This document shows positions 5,762-13,243 of a DNA stretch of 36,731 bases, piece after piece. The position numbers and the translations under genes were made by a program. A model generated the notes under the pieces. That model had not been told where the DNA came from. It saw only the letters and a list, made by a program, of their open reading frames with translations, and ran no database searches. Source of the stretch: a virus; IMG/VR virus record IMGVR_UViG_3300033134_000009, positions 1 to 36,731 of that record. One strand, given 5' to 3'. The first letter of the stretch is position 1. Every line of letters begins with the position of its first letter.

Positions 5762-5941
5762 ATGGAAAAACAACCCTTAGTAACAAAAGACACCCCCCTA
5801 GTCGGTAAAGCCCCCCAGGTCAAAGTAATACTCATTAAAGAAGATTTAAATGAACTCCAGTCTCTCCTAGAACAAAAGTGGAAAATAGCCGTAGCTTACC
5901 AACATGCACAAGGAGCTTTATTCCTTTTAATGAAAGATTAG
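5762..5941 (+). CDS. Small leaderless protein, 59 aa
   Basis: This gene of 59 codons encodes MEKQPLVTKDTPLVGKAPQV, then a helical segment (IKEDLNELQSLLEQKWKIAV), ending ALFLLMKD. There is no ribosome site. The ATG lies 6 bases after an extended -10 box with a good -35, so a leaderless mRNA is predicted. It is the only plus-strand gene in this part of the genome and points towards the minus-strand MazG-like gene. Function is not recognised. Confidence 0.55.
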   Translation: MEKQPLVTKDTPLVGKAPQVKVILIKEDLNELQSLLEQKWKIAVAYQHAQGALFLLMKD

Positions 5942-5976
5942 AATGGATGAGAAGACCTTAGAACTTATTAAAGAGT

Positions 5977-6207
5977 TTAACCGGAAAAATCACCACCCTT
6001 CTTCTTTAAGAGTCTAGTTAGACGATACACTGCTAGATCTACAATCTCCTCTAGCTCACAGAATTCTAATTCTTCATCAGTAAGCTCCCACAGGTTCCCT
6101 CCGTGCTCTTTTTGACCTTTCAGGTACTTGGGTTCCATTTTTCTATGAAACTCCTCTATAAGAGCGTGTAGATGGTCTATATGGGCTTTACGTACATTGT
6201 TTGTCAC
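5977..6207 (-). CDS. MazG-like protein, 76 aa
   Basis: The start is GTG 6207, because AGGAG lies 7 bases upstream; a longer GTG start at 6222 lacks this. The segment M-x2-KYLKGQKEHGGNLWEL...FCELEEIVDLAVYRL resembles small phage proteins related to the MazG all-alpha NTP pyrophosphohydrolases, in which E-x2-(E/D) helices bind magnesium. If active, it would hydrolyse (d)NTPs or an alarmone. The family identification is by pattern and moderately sure; activity is not. Confidence 0.6.
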   Translation of the reverse strand: MTNNVRKAHIDHLHALIEEFHRKMEPKYLKGQKEHGGNLWELTDEELEFCELEEIVDLAVYRLTRLLKKKGGDFSG

Positions 6208-6248
6208 TTTGATGCTCCTCACCGTAAATTTTATTGATTATTTGTCGG

Positions 6249-7031
6249 TTAGACATATTTGACCCCTTCTTCTTTTACTTTTTTTCTATCAGATGGGTGA
6301 AAACCACAGTTAGGACATGTCCACCGACGATATCTGCCTGTTTTAGTCGGACGATAACCATCAGACCAAAACTTGCCTTCATAAAGGCATCTCGGACAGC
6401 CTTCGGGCCTTCCCTCTATATTAGCCATATTAGGGTGATTAGTGGACCACGCTCTCATGCAGAGATAGACTTTTTCTAATAAGATTGTATCCCAGCGGTT
6501 ATAGCGTTTCATTTTTGCCCAGGCTTTTGGATCTCCTTTCATGCAGCCGTCCCATGTTTCAATTCCCCCAGTGTCTATTTTCCCAGGAATGCCAAAATAT
6601 CTCGCTAGATCGTCTAGTTTATTTGACGTAAATCCGAATTCTTTTTTTGCCATTTTCTTCGTATCTATCTGAATAGTAGGAGAGTGTGGTTTAAGACCGT
6701 GCACAGCCATTCTTGCTCTAGTTTTTCGGTAGTCAAACTTATCCCCGTTATGGGCGATGGTAATATCTGCTTCGTTAAACAGTTTCCATAGTTCTTTGAC
6801 GACGTTTTGGTCATCATTCACTCCAGGTTTGTAGTTTTTAAAATCATCCTGACCAATAACGTGAGCTTTCTCACCTAACCATTTATATGAAAAACAGAGT
6901 ATCTGGAAGTCTTCAATAACACCTTTGCCTTGTCCTATGACGTCTTGTTCGTAAATGCCCCAAGTTTTGGTAATTAGATAAGAGGTTTCAAGATCATACA
7001 ACAAGACTTTAGTTTTAGTCTTGTCGGGCAT
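6249..7031 (-). CDS. DEDDy 3'-5' exonuclease with C-terminal zinc ribbon
   Basis: This 260-aa protein has the three exonuclease motifs of the RNase H-like DEDD superfamily: YDLET (D13, E15), AHNGDKFD (D100) and Y177-NRW-D181, the YxxxD form found in family B polymerase proofreading domains and YprB-like nucleases. C212PRC215 and C239PNC242 form a zinc ribbon at the end. It is therefore a stand-alone 3'-5' exonuclease, possibly for proofreading, repair or RNA decay. No polymerase gene is in this window. The start has GGAGG and overlaps the upstream gene by 17 bases. Confidence 0.85.
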   Translation of the reverse strand: MPDKTKTKVLLYDLETSYLITKTWGIYEQDVIGQGKGVIEDFQILCFSYKWLGEKAHVIGQDDFKNYKPGVNDDQNVVKELWKLFNEADITIAHNGDKFDYRKTRARMAVHGLKPHSPTIQIDTKKMAKKEFGFTSNKLDDLARYFGIPGKIDTGGIETWDGCMKGDPKAWAKMKRYNRWDTILLEKVYLCMRAWSTNHPNMANIEGRPEGCPRCLYEGKFWSDGYRPTKTGRYRRWTCPNCGFHPSDRKKVKEEGVKYV

Positions 7032-7263
7032 ATACAGCCTCCATCATTGTTTGGACACTGGGTTTTATGGGCGGTTGTTCCTCATGGTGAATCATAGCGT
7101 GTTCGTAGGAACATATGCGGTCTTTATTGACTTCAAGATCACGAAATTCTCTTTCTAGCTGAGTACGATACATATATGCCGGCCAGTACCTGTGGTGGAC
7201 GTTCATAAAGTGATTTTTTAGCGGACACTTCTCCTGGAGTTCAGGGGGACATTCAATCTTCAC
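7015..7263 (-). CDS. Cys/His-rich small protein, 82 aa
   Basis: I place the start at GTG 7263, with GGAGG 5 bases upstream, rather than the ATG at 7368 that would overlap the previous gene by over 100 bases. The protein begins MKIECPPELQEKCPLKNHF and has HHRYWPAYMYRTQLEREFR and ICSYEHAMIHH. The C-x7-C pair and the C-x3-H-x3-H cluster suggest a metal site. Similar short phage proteins with an EH-x2-(I/L)H ending are common but unassigned. It is too short for a complete HNH nuclease. Confidence 0.65.
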   Translation of the reverse strand: MKIECPPELQEKCPLKNHFMNVHHRYWPAYMYRTQLEREFRDLEVNKDRICSYEHAMIHHEEQPPIKPSVQTMMEAVYARQD

Positions 7264-7468
7264 TTTGACCTCCAAAGAACGGATCTTCTTTATCTCGGTA
7301 AAAAACGGCTGTAGGATACTGAGAATGGTCCATAACGCCCATTTCAGCAAGGTCTTCAAAGATCTCAATCACCCGGGCTAGAGAATCAATACATATATTC
7401 TCTGGGACTAGAATAAAACTCCACGATCCCCGGATAATATAGCCTTCATGGTCACCTTCGTATTTCAT
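7253..7468 (-). CDS. Unknown protein, 71 aa
   Basis: I do not recognise this acidic protein (MKYEGDHEGYIIRGSWSFIL...). A beta-strand-rich start is followed by a helix (DSLARVIEIFEDLAEMG). Its ATG overlaps the previous stop as ATGA and has GGAG 5-6 bases upstream, which supports the start. No metal or catalytic motif is visible. Confidence 0.7.
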   Translation of the reverse strand: MKYEGDHEGYIIRGSWSFILVPENICIDSLARVIEIFEDLAEMGVMDHSQYPTAVFYRDKEDPFFGGQSED

Positions 7469-7677
7469 GTGATCTCCAAGAGGGGGAATAATTCCTCTAA
7501 AAGCTGGTCTATTTTAGCGTTTTTTTCTTCAATAACGTCTTGGTGAATCCCAAAAGTGTGCATACACTGAGCGATCAATTCAACACACTGCTGCTGTTTC
7601 AAGCGATGGTCTTCACGCTCGTCTACTTCTTTTTCTAAATAGGCCTGGATTATCTCAGGCTGCGTGAGGCGGCTCAT
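7465..7677 (-). CDS. Unknown helical protein, 70 aa
   Basis: Nearly all of the sequence is predicted helix (AYLEKEVDEREDHRLKQQQC, then KNAKIDQLLEELFPLLE), so a small coiled-coil or oligomerising protein is likely. It overlaps its upstream neighbour by 23 bases and its downstream neighbour by 4. No family recognised. Confidence 0.7.
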   Translation of the reverse strand: MSRLTQPEIIQAYLEKEVDEREDHRLKQQQCVELIAQCMHTFGIHQDVIEEKNAKIDQLLEELFPLLEIT

Positions 7678-7909
7678 TGTTTAGCCCATCTATGAACGGA
7701 TCGTGTTCTGGTTCGCCAGCAGGAGCAGCCATAGGGTGTCCAAATGCTGGGACTGGGTCGTAAACACCGCTTCTATTAAGGGCAATGTTGACGAGGTTCA
7801 TATCTCGGATTTGAGAGGCAATTCGGCTTCCTATATGTTTGCGCATTTCCACTAGTTCTTGTGGGGTCATGCGGTCTATGTCTATTTTTATACCGTTGAT
7901 ACGTTCCAT
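7655..7909 (-). CDS. Unknown protein, 84 aa; first gene of the middle leftward operon
   Basis: The first half is helical (DIDRMTPQELVEMRKHIGSR...) and the second half is proline- and acid-rich and probably disordered. The ATG at 7909 follows an A-rich leader with no ribosome site. A weak TATATT box lies at 7941..7936 on the minus strand. It heads the 7909-5977 operon that includes the exonuclease. Function unknown. Confidence 0.7.
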   Translation of the reverse strand: MERINGIKIDIDRMTPQELVEMRKHIGSRIASQIRDMNLVNIALNRSGVYDPVPAFGHPMAAPAGEPEHDPFIDGLNNEPPHAA

Positions 7910-7949
7910 TTTGTTTTTTTTAAGACTCCGTTTTAAATATACACCTTCG

Positions 7950-7958
7950 TGATAAAAT
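7950..7958 (+). promoter_or_regulatory. Extended -10 promoter TGaTAAAAT
   Basis: TG-a-TAAAAT on the plus strand has no good -35. It would start a transcript near 7965 that ends at the 8130-8167 terminator. Confidence 0.4.
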
Positions 7959-8010
7959 AAAGTAGTTAAATAGGAAATTTGGGGATTCTACCAGCGTCTG
8001 ACCCCTGCCA

Positions 8011-8115
8011 ATGAAACACAGATCAGTTAAATCAGTTATAGACTTTGAACTCTACTACGAAACAATGGGATCCAGACAAGAAACTATCCTAGACATACTT
8101 GCCTCACAGCTATAA
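8011..8115 (+). CDS. Possible 34-aa peptide
   Basis: The ORF begins MKHRSVKSVIDFELYY and ends ILDILASQL, 15 bases before a rho-independent terminator and downstream of an extended -10 box. It has no ribosome site near the ATG, and the peptide matches nothing I know. The flanking promoter and terminator make a short transcript likely. Whether it is translated or acts as RNA is open. Confidence 0.35.
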   Translation: MKHRSVKSVIDFELYYETMGSRQETILDILASQL

Positions 8116-8129
8116 AAGACAATAGGACC

Positions 8130-8167
8130 CCCTTATCCTTGTAGCTAGGATATAAGGGCCGATTTTT
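8130..8167 (+). terminator. Rho-independent terminator
   Basis: CCCTTATCCT pairs with AGGA-ta-TAAGGG (two-base bulge, 7-base loop), followed two to four bases later by TTTTT (8163-8167). Confidence 0.6.
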
Positions 8168-8195
8168 ATATCTAAAACAGTGGCAGCGTCATAAG

Positions 8196-8259
8196 CATAG
8201 CAAAGGGCTAGGTTGCCGTGGTAGGGGGTGTTATAGCAGAGCCTAGACTTTACGCTATG
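8196..8259. other. Long imperfect hairpin, possible structured RNA
   Basis: CATAGC, AAAG and CTAGG on the left (8196-8212) pair with CCTAG, CTTT and GCTATG on the right (8242-8259), separated by small internal loops and a loop of about 29 bases. Its function is unknown. It lies in the leader of any transcript starting upstream on either strand. Confidence 0.45.
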
Positions 8260-8384
8260 ACTACGATCTATCCGGATCTGCTACATGTTTTGGGTTTTGA
8301 CATAGAGTACCTTTAACTCTTTTTATAAAAATGTATTTGCAAACATTTGACTTTTGTAGTACGCTGTAGGTACATTGAAAGTCA

Positions 8385-8410
8385 GCAGCTCCTTCGGGAG
8401 CTGTTTTCTT
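8385..8410 (+). terminator. Strong rho-independent terminator with UUCG loop
   Basis: CAGCTCC-TTCG-GGAGCTG is a perfect 7-bp stem with an ultra-stable UUCG tetraloop, followed by TTTTCTT. A TTGACA at 8297-8302 with TTTTAT 18 bases later could start a short transcript of about 75 nt ending here. The terminator also shields the late promoter from read-through. Confidence 0.8.
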
Positions 8411-8482
8411 AATGTCTACCCCTTTTTGGTTTTCATTGAAAGTCAAAAAGTTAGTTTTTAGTGTACGTTAAAAATTTTACTA

Positions 8483-8512
8483 TTGCAAGCACATACATAA
8501 TGAGCGTATGAT
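8483..8512 (+). promoter_or_regulatory. Late-operon promoter TTGCAA-18-TATGAT
   Basis: TTGCAA (8483-8488), an 18-base spacer and TATGAT (8507-8512) predict a start near 8519, about 24 bases before the first late gene. The terminator just upstream isolates it. Confidence 0.6.
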
Positions 8513-8542
8513 CTAAGTGTATTAACAATGAGGGAAAAACAA

Positions 8543-9304
8543 ATGGACGAAAATCCAAAACCTGGCAAAGGGCAAACTTTTGATCCAGACGAACCTCAAA
8601 CAAAAACAGAGCCTCAGGCTCAAGAAACAAAAGGAACTGTCACCTTAACACAAGAGCAGTTTGACGCACTTATTAAACGATTAGACGGGAGAAGCGTAAC
8701 GGATATGGCGCCGGCCGTGTCTTTTGCTACCGGTCTACGGACTAACTCGCTGGGACAAGTGGTAGGGACAGTCACAAAATACTCTATAGATCCCGAGGAC
8801 TACCCATCGCCAATAGAGGATCTTTTGGATGATTTTGAGAGGGATCCTAAAATGCGTAGATTTAATCTGAGGGATAATTATTATATCTCTTGGGATATGA
8901 CGGCTAAACCCTATCAGACTAAGGATGGTCTTTCTGTGCAGGAACCAACTTTCCATGTTACGATCCACGAAAACGAATACGATGAGGAGGGAAATGAAAC
9001 CGGCAGGTTCATAATCCGTAAGACGCTTCATTTTAACGAAGACGAAGAGTTAATAAATATCTTTGCTTCGGAGAATGGTATAGAAATTACGCCCGAAACA
9101 CTGAAAGATTTGTATAAAAAAGTTCGTTACCAGAGGGTAAGGGACTGGATGGTGAACGAATACTTCTTTCCGCCCAGGATCTACTCTCAAAATGACGATG
9201 CTACCGAACTGGCAGTAGACGGTCACGTAGTGAAAGTGGTTACCAAAAGTAATGTAAAAGGCTGGGATAAAACTCCAGTCATTAAAGATGAGGAGTTATC
9301 GTGA
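8543..9304 (+). CDS. Unknown protein before terL, 253 aa
   Basis: I choose ATG 8543, which has GAGGG 8 bases upstream, over the ATG at 8528 that lacks a site. The first 50 residues are disordered (P, K, Q and E rich). The rest is an alpha/beta domain with acidic and aromatic segments (DPEDYPSPIEDLLDDFERDP, RDNYYISWDM, RYQRVRDWMVNEYFFPPR). It is the first late gene and is coupled to the next by GTGA. It could be a packaging or head-assembly accessory by position only. Confidence 0.75.
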   Translation: MDENPKPGKGQTFDPDEPQTKTEPQAQETKGTVTLTQEQFDALIKRLDGRSVTDMAPAVSFATGLRTNSLGQVVGTVTKYSIDPEDYPSPIEDLLDDFERDPKMRRFNLRDNYYISWDMTAKPYQTKDGLSVQEPTFHVTIHENEYDEEGNETGRFIIRKTLHFNEDEELINIFASENGIEITPETLKDLYKKVRYQRVRDWMVNEYFFPPRIYSQNDDATELAVDGHVVKVVTKSNVKGWDKTPVIKDEELS

Positions 9305-9486
9305 TACTTAAGAAGAAACAACCAAAAGTAATAGACCAAGCTATAGTTTTAAAAGCCTATGATGTAATAATGCTTCCTAATGGCAACGTTTATAGGGTGG
9401 AACCCGATCTAACCAAACTCAAACTTTTGGCTGTAGATAACATACCTGATGGCAGTGGAATATCAGCCCCACCAAAAGCAGATTGA
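9301..9486 (+). CDS. Unknown small protein, 61 aa
   Basis: The gene starts with GTG overlapping the previous stop (GTGA), with GAGGAG in front. The sequence (MILKKKQPKVIDQAIVLKAY...LPNGNVYRVEPDLTKL) looks like a small beta-rich domain with a flexible end. It overlaps terL by 38 bases, which suggests co-translation with the terminase. No family recognised. Confidence 0.6.
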   Translation: MILKKKQPKVIDQAIVLKAYDVIMLPNGNVYRVEPDLTKLKLLAVDNIPDGSGISAPPKAD

Positions 9487-10822
9487 TGCCCACCGAGCGT
9501 TCTTAATAGATGGTTATAAACGTGGAACCCTCTTTTGGGGACGGCAGGTTGGTAAAACAATGTGGTCTGTTTATCAGGCCTGGATGTCTGCCGTCATGCA
9601 TCAGGGGCAATACTTTATTATTTTTCGGACTTATTCCCAGGCGGCCCAGGTGGTTTGGAAGCAATACCTTCACACAGTCCCGAAAGAACTCATAGCCGGA
9701 AAACAAGGCATTAACAACGATGATTTACGAATTACGTTTAAGCACCTAGAAGGACCCGTTAAGGTGGCTGGACTTGGCTGGGTTAAGATAAAACACAACC
9801 CTGAGCTTCCACCTTCTACGATTCGGCTTTTAGGATCAGATCAGGCCGATTCACATAGAGGAAATAAGGCGCACGGGCTTATTTTTGACGAATATGCTGA
9901 TCAAAACCCAGATAATTGGGAAGAGGTTTACAAATGGTTCCTAACGACCACAAAAGGCTGGGCGGCGTTTATGGGCACGCCTAAGGGATATAATCACTGG
10001 TACGACATGTTGGAATACGCCAACATAAAGAGCCATGGGTGGTACTTTTCCCGGGCTACCTGGAGAGATAATCCGGTAATTGATCCGGCTTGGGTAGCTA
10101 AAGAGCGAGAAGAGGCTGAGCTCAAAGGGACGCTTAACTCGTTCTTACAGGAAATGGAGCTGGAGTTCCGAGCGGTTCAGGGATCGGTTTACCCGACATT
10201 TAAGCGTTCTTTGCACGTGGTAAAACCCGAACAAATACCGAAAGAGGGTACTATTTACGTGGTGATAGATTTCGGTTATGCAGAAGACCATCCATTGGCA
10301 GTGAATTTTATTAAGGTAGATATAGAGGATCGTTGGTGGGTGTTTGACGAAATTCACGTAACTAAAACCGAATTAGATACCGTAATTGAAGACATTAAGC
10401 GCAAGACGGTGGATATGCGAGTAACGGCGTATGTAGGAGATGGCGCCAGACCCGACCTCGTAGCCTATATGCAGGGGAAAGGCCTTCCGGTGGTCCCTGC
10501 ACCTAAAGGTATGGGGTCTGTTTTGTCTGGGATTGATCTACTGCGGATTCGTTTAAAACCCAGGGTCCAGTTAGTAGGAGATCCAAAGCCTAATATTATG
10601 TTTTCATCCGTGTGTAAAAATACAATTTTAGAGTTTGAGCAGTATAAGTATGCTGAAGGGAAAAAAGACCGCCCCGCCAACGAGCTTCCTCTCAAGAAGG
10701 ACGATAACCATCCGGATGCAATTAGGTATCTTGCGTTATACTTGAAGAGCGGGTATAAAAAGGATAAAGATCCACCAAAAATGCAATGGGGAGAGTACGG
10801 TCTCCCAGTAGGAGCAATATGA
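9449..10822 (+). CDS. terL: Terminase large subunit (packaging ATPase and nuclease)
   Basis: This 457-aa protein has all the marks of a large terminase. The Walker A variant is G31-RQVGKT37, Walker B is LIFDEYAD (D147, E148), and the coupling motif is MGTPKG. The RNase H-like nuclease domain has acidic residues in VVIDFGYAED (D274), YVGDGARPDL (D331) and DDNHPDAIRY (D423). It pumps DNA into the prohead and cuts the concatemer. Length is typical. The ATG lies inside the previous gene and its TGA overlaps the next start (ATGA). The putative small subunit is far away on the other strand. Confidence 0.96.
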   Translation: MAVEYQPHQKQIDAHRAFLIDGYKRGTLFWGRQVGKTMWSVYQAWMSAVMHQGQYFIIFRTYSQAAQVVWKQYLHTVPKELIAGKQGINNDDLRITFKHLEGPVKVAGLGWVKIKHNPELPPSTIRLLGSDQADSHRGNKAHGLIFDEYADQNPDNWEEVYKWFLTTTKGWAAFMGTPKGYNHWYDMLEYANIKSHGWYFSRATWRDNPVIDPAWVAKEREEAELKGTLNSFLQEMELEFRAVQGSVYPTFKRSLHVVKPEQIPKEGTIYVVIDFGYAEDHPLAVNFIKVDIEDRWWVFDEIHVTKTELDTVIEDIKRKTVDMRVTAYVGDGARPDLVAYMQGKGLPVVPAPKGMGSVLSGIDLLRIRLKPRVQLVGDPKPNIMFSSVCKNTILEFEQYKYAEGKKDRPANELPLKKDDNHPDAIRYLALYLKSGYKKDKDPPKMQWGEYGLPVGAI

Positions 10823-11118
10823 AAGACGACATGCCGGTTTGGCTTAAGGATTTATATAAATCTACTAATGAAGTACCGTTTGGGGAAATTCACGTTCACA
10901 GGTTTCGTCATCGGACTAACATGTGGGAATTGGTAAAAGAAGTAATTTTATCTCCAAAAACTAATGAAGATGCATTTTTAGACCTCCAACAGTTATTAAA
11001 TAACCTAGTTTCGTCAAAATTTAGTGGTAAATTGGAATTTTCGCTAGATTTTGATAAAGAGGGTATAATCAACCATATAACAATTAAAAACAAAGAAATT
11101 AAAAAGTATGGAACCTAG
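10819..11118 (+). CDS. Unknown protein between terL and portal, 99 aa
   Basis: The start is ATG 10819, overlapping the terL stop as ATGA with AGGAG upstream; the longer frame from 10786 is rejected. The sequence (MKDDMPVWLKDLYKSTNEVP...) has a helical middle (DAFLDLQQLLNNLVSS) and a beta-rich end (GKLEFSLDFDKEGIINHITIKN). It overlaps the portal start by 11 bases. Function is unknown. Confidence 0.7.
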   Translation: MKDDMPVWLKDLYKSTNEVPFGEIHVHRFRHRTNMWELVKEVILSPKTNEDAFLDLQQLLNNLVSSKFSGKLEFSLDFDKEGIINHITIKNKEIKKYGT

Positions 11119-13243
11119 TAGCCTTAAAACAAAACTTACAAATCCCAATAATACAGCTCCATCTGGCGAAGATGACTATGAAAATATAAATCCAGAAACT
11201 TCAGGCGAGACTCAAGTTGACGAATATATTGAAAAAGTCCGAGCTGATTTTCGCTATGATCTTTTAGCACATGACAATTACATACAAAACTTTGATTCTT
11301 ATGAGGCAATGCTTATATCTCGGCCTTACGACTCAGTGTCTAAAAAGATCCAAAATGGGCTTTCAGACGGTAGAACCACCACGATTTACCAAGAACGAGC
11401 CGCTAGGGTGTGTGGACAACTTCCTAAAGGCTCTATGCGGGCTGCTGGTAAGAAGGATGAGGGCGTAGCTGCAGTTCTGGACATTATTAGGCAAAAGTAT
11501 GTCTATCCACATGCAAATGCCCAGGCTCCTCTCCTCCGAAAATACCGAAATTGGCAGTTTTATGCCTCAGTTTACGGATATATGCCCATGTTCTACGATT
11601 GGGAAGTAAACGAAAATAACGGTTATATTGGTCCACAGTGTTGGTTGTGGCACCCTAGGAATTTTGTGCCTCAGATTGGCAGAGCGTCTATAGAAGATAT
11701 GGATTATTGTACCGCTTTAACTTTCGTATCTGAGCCATTTTTGAAAAATTTGCTTAAAATGGATCCGGAGGACGCTGAAGAAGGGGGTTGGGATTTAGAC
11801 GAAGTTAAGATTCTGTGTGATTTGATAGAAGAACGCCTGAGGTTTCCAGATTCCCGTAGAGATTCTCTTTTGACCCGTGAGCGTCAATCTCAGGCTGAAA
11901 AAGGCCGAATTATGCTTGCAACCCGCTATGAGGCTGGGATGGACGGAAACTGGGTTACAATCGCTCCAGAGTACAACGGGGTTTGTGTCCGTTCTCTGCG
12001 TAATCCGCACCAAAATGGCAAAATACCCTTTGTTATAAAAGCGGCGACTGATACTTTTGATAACTTTTACAATCTAGGAGACTTTCAACGTGCAAAACCT
12101 CTTCAGTTCTTTAGCGATGGTCTTGATAATTTCTACGCTGCTGGTCTTAAACGTGGTCTTTACCCTCCTACTATTATTAATCCTGCTGGCGTTGTTAAGA
12201 GTTCTATCACACAAGATCCAGGGGCAATCTGGCAGGAAACGGTAGCTAATTCTATCCGAGAATACGCTACTTCTCCCGTAGGGCTAAATACTTACCAAGC
12301 AGCTAAAACCATGGTTAACGCTGCGCTTCTTAATCAGGCTGGAACTACGGATATGGCGTCAACCGACACTACGGCTGATCCAGCTTCTGGGAAAAGTCCG
12401 CAAGGAATCGCTCAACAGGCTCAAAGGGAGTCTGCACGAGACAATCAGGATAGATTTGATCTGGAGTCTGCGATAGAGATTTTGGAAGATCGCATGATGG
12501 GATTATTTGGGACGATGGCGACGGAGAACATTAATATTGATATGTTTGCTGAAGATTTTAAAGAAATTGCCGAAGCGGGGCTCATAGGCGTAGACGATAA
12601 TGGTAACTTAATTGGTTCTTTGGCTAAAATGCTAGATATTAGTGAAAGTAAAAATAGTGCCAAAATGACCATTAAGCCGGCTTTCTTTAAGAATTTGTCG
12701 CTTAGATTTGAAATTGATCCTAACTCTACCGCCTCTTCCGATAAGCGTACCCAACTGTCTAACTTGGAGAATTTTGTTCAAGGAATTGGATCTTTACAGA
12801 ACGTAATGACTCAAATAAACGACCAAGGCTGGATGTTAGATGTTGTCCAACTAGCTAAGTTAGAAGAGGACCTAGGAGACGTACCAGAAATGGGTAAGAT
12901 ATTCCGAAAGATGACTCCTCAAGAGCAACAGGCTTACCAGCAGTCTCAGCAACCAGCGCCTAAGCCTCCGACTGATATTGATACCACAGCCTACAAAGAT
13001 TTACCTGAGTGGGCACAAATGCAAAGACTCCAAAAAGAAGGCTATACTGTACCTCCAAATGCTGATTTTTCTACTACAGACGATAAACTTAAAGCAGCTG
13101 AATTTGGTCTAAAAGCTCACGAAGCTATCCAACCAAAACCCGAAGCTACCCCTCCTCCAGAGTTTCATAATGGTAAACTAATTAAAGATCCTGTAATAGC
13201 AGATGCCCATAAAAAGGTAGGAGCAATAGCAAATGGCAGATAA
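11108..13243 (+). CDS. Portal protein, P22-type
   Basis: The 711-aa length matches the large portals of P22-like podoviruses (about 700 residues). The N-terminal half has features of such portals: an acidic start, AMLISRPYDSVSKKIQNGLSDGR, YASVYGYMPMFYDWEVN and WLWHPRNFVPQ. A helical stem region with glutamine-rich segments and a Pro-rich, disordered C-terminus follow. It forms the dodecameric ring through which DNA passes. It directly follows terL and an unknown gene, as expected. It starts with ATG inside the previous gene. Confidence 0.88.
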   Translation: MEPSSLKTKLTNPNNTAPSGEDDYENINPETSGETQVDEYIEKVRADFRYDLLAHDNYIQNFDSYEAMLISRPYDSVSKKIQNGLSDGRTTTIYQERAARVCGQLPKGSMRAAGKKDEGVAAVLDIIRQKYVYPHANAQAPLLRKYRNWQFYASVYGYMPMFYDWEVNENNGYIGPQCWLWHPRNFVPQIGRASIEDMDYCTALTFVSEPFLKNLLKMDPEDAEEGGWDLDEVKILCDLIEERLRFPDSRRDSLLTRERQSQAEKGRIMLATRYEAGMDGNWVTIAPEYNGVCVRSLRNPHQNGKIPFVIKAATDTFDNFYNLGDFQRAKPLQFFSDGLDNFYAAGLKRGLYPPTIINPAGVVKSSITQDPGAIWQETVANSIREYATSPVGLNTYQAAKTMVNAALLNQAGTTDMASTDTTADPASGKSPQGIAQQAQRESARDNQDRFDLESAIEILEDRMMGLFGTMATENINIDMFAEDFKEIAEAGLIGVDDNGNLIGSLAKMLDISESKNSAKMTIKPAFFKNLSLRFEIDPNSTASSDKRTQLSNLENFVQGIGSLQNVMTQINDQGWMLDVVQLAKLEEDLGDVPEMGKIFRKMTPQEQQAYQQSQQPAPKPPTDIDTTAYKDLPEWAQMQRLQKEGYTVPPNADFSTTDDKLKAAEFGLKAHEAIQPKPEATPPPEFHNGKLIKDPVIADAHKKVGAIANGR

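Larger units (their letters stand above)
7910..8542. other. Divergent intergenic region between leftward and late operons
   Basis: This stretch of about 630 bases between divergent operons holds no large gene. It contains a small plus-strand unit (promoter 7950-7958, ORF 8011-8115, terminator 8130-8167), a long imperfect hairpin at 8196-8259, a UUCG-loop terminator at 8385-8410, a 12-bp direct repeat CATTGAAAGTCA (8373-8384 and 8434-8445) flanking that terminator, and the late promoter at 8483-8512. Confidence 0.65.

Noticed and set aside
5943-6017. 24-codon plus-strand ORF directly behind the 59-aa gene
   Set aside because: It is very short and runs 41 bases into the opposite MazG-like gene. 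No sign of coding beyond proximity.
8165-8340. tRNA or other known RNA gene
   Set aside because: The stretch has a long hairpin but no cloverleaf, anticodon arm or CCA-adjacent acceptor stem that I can find.
8261-8446. 61-codon minus-strand ORF
   Set aside because: It runs through the UUCG terminator and control repeats, has no ribosome site and no plausible protein composition.
11677-11688. TTGGCAGAGCGT inside the portal gene, equal to 12 bases of the terminal repeat
   Set aside because: It is in frame as ordinary portal codons (IGRAS). A single 12-base match is most simply chance.
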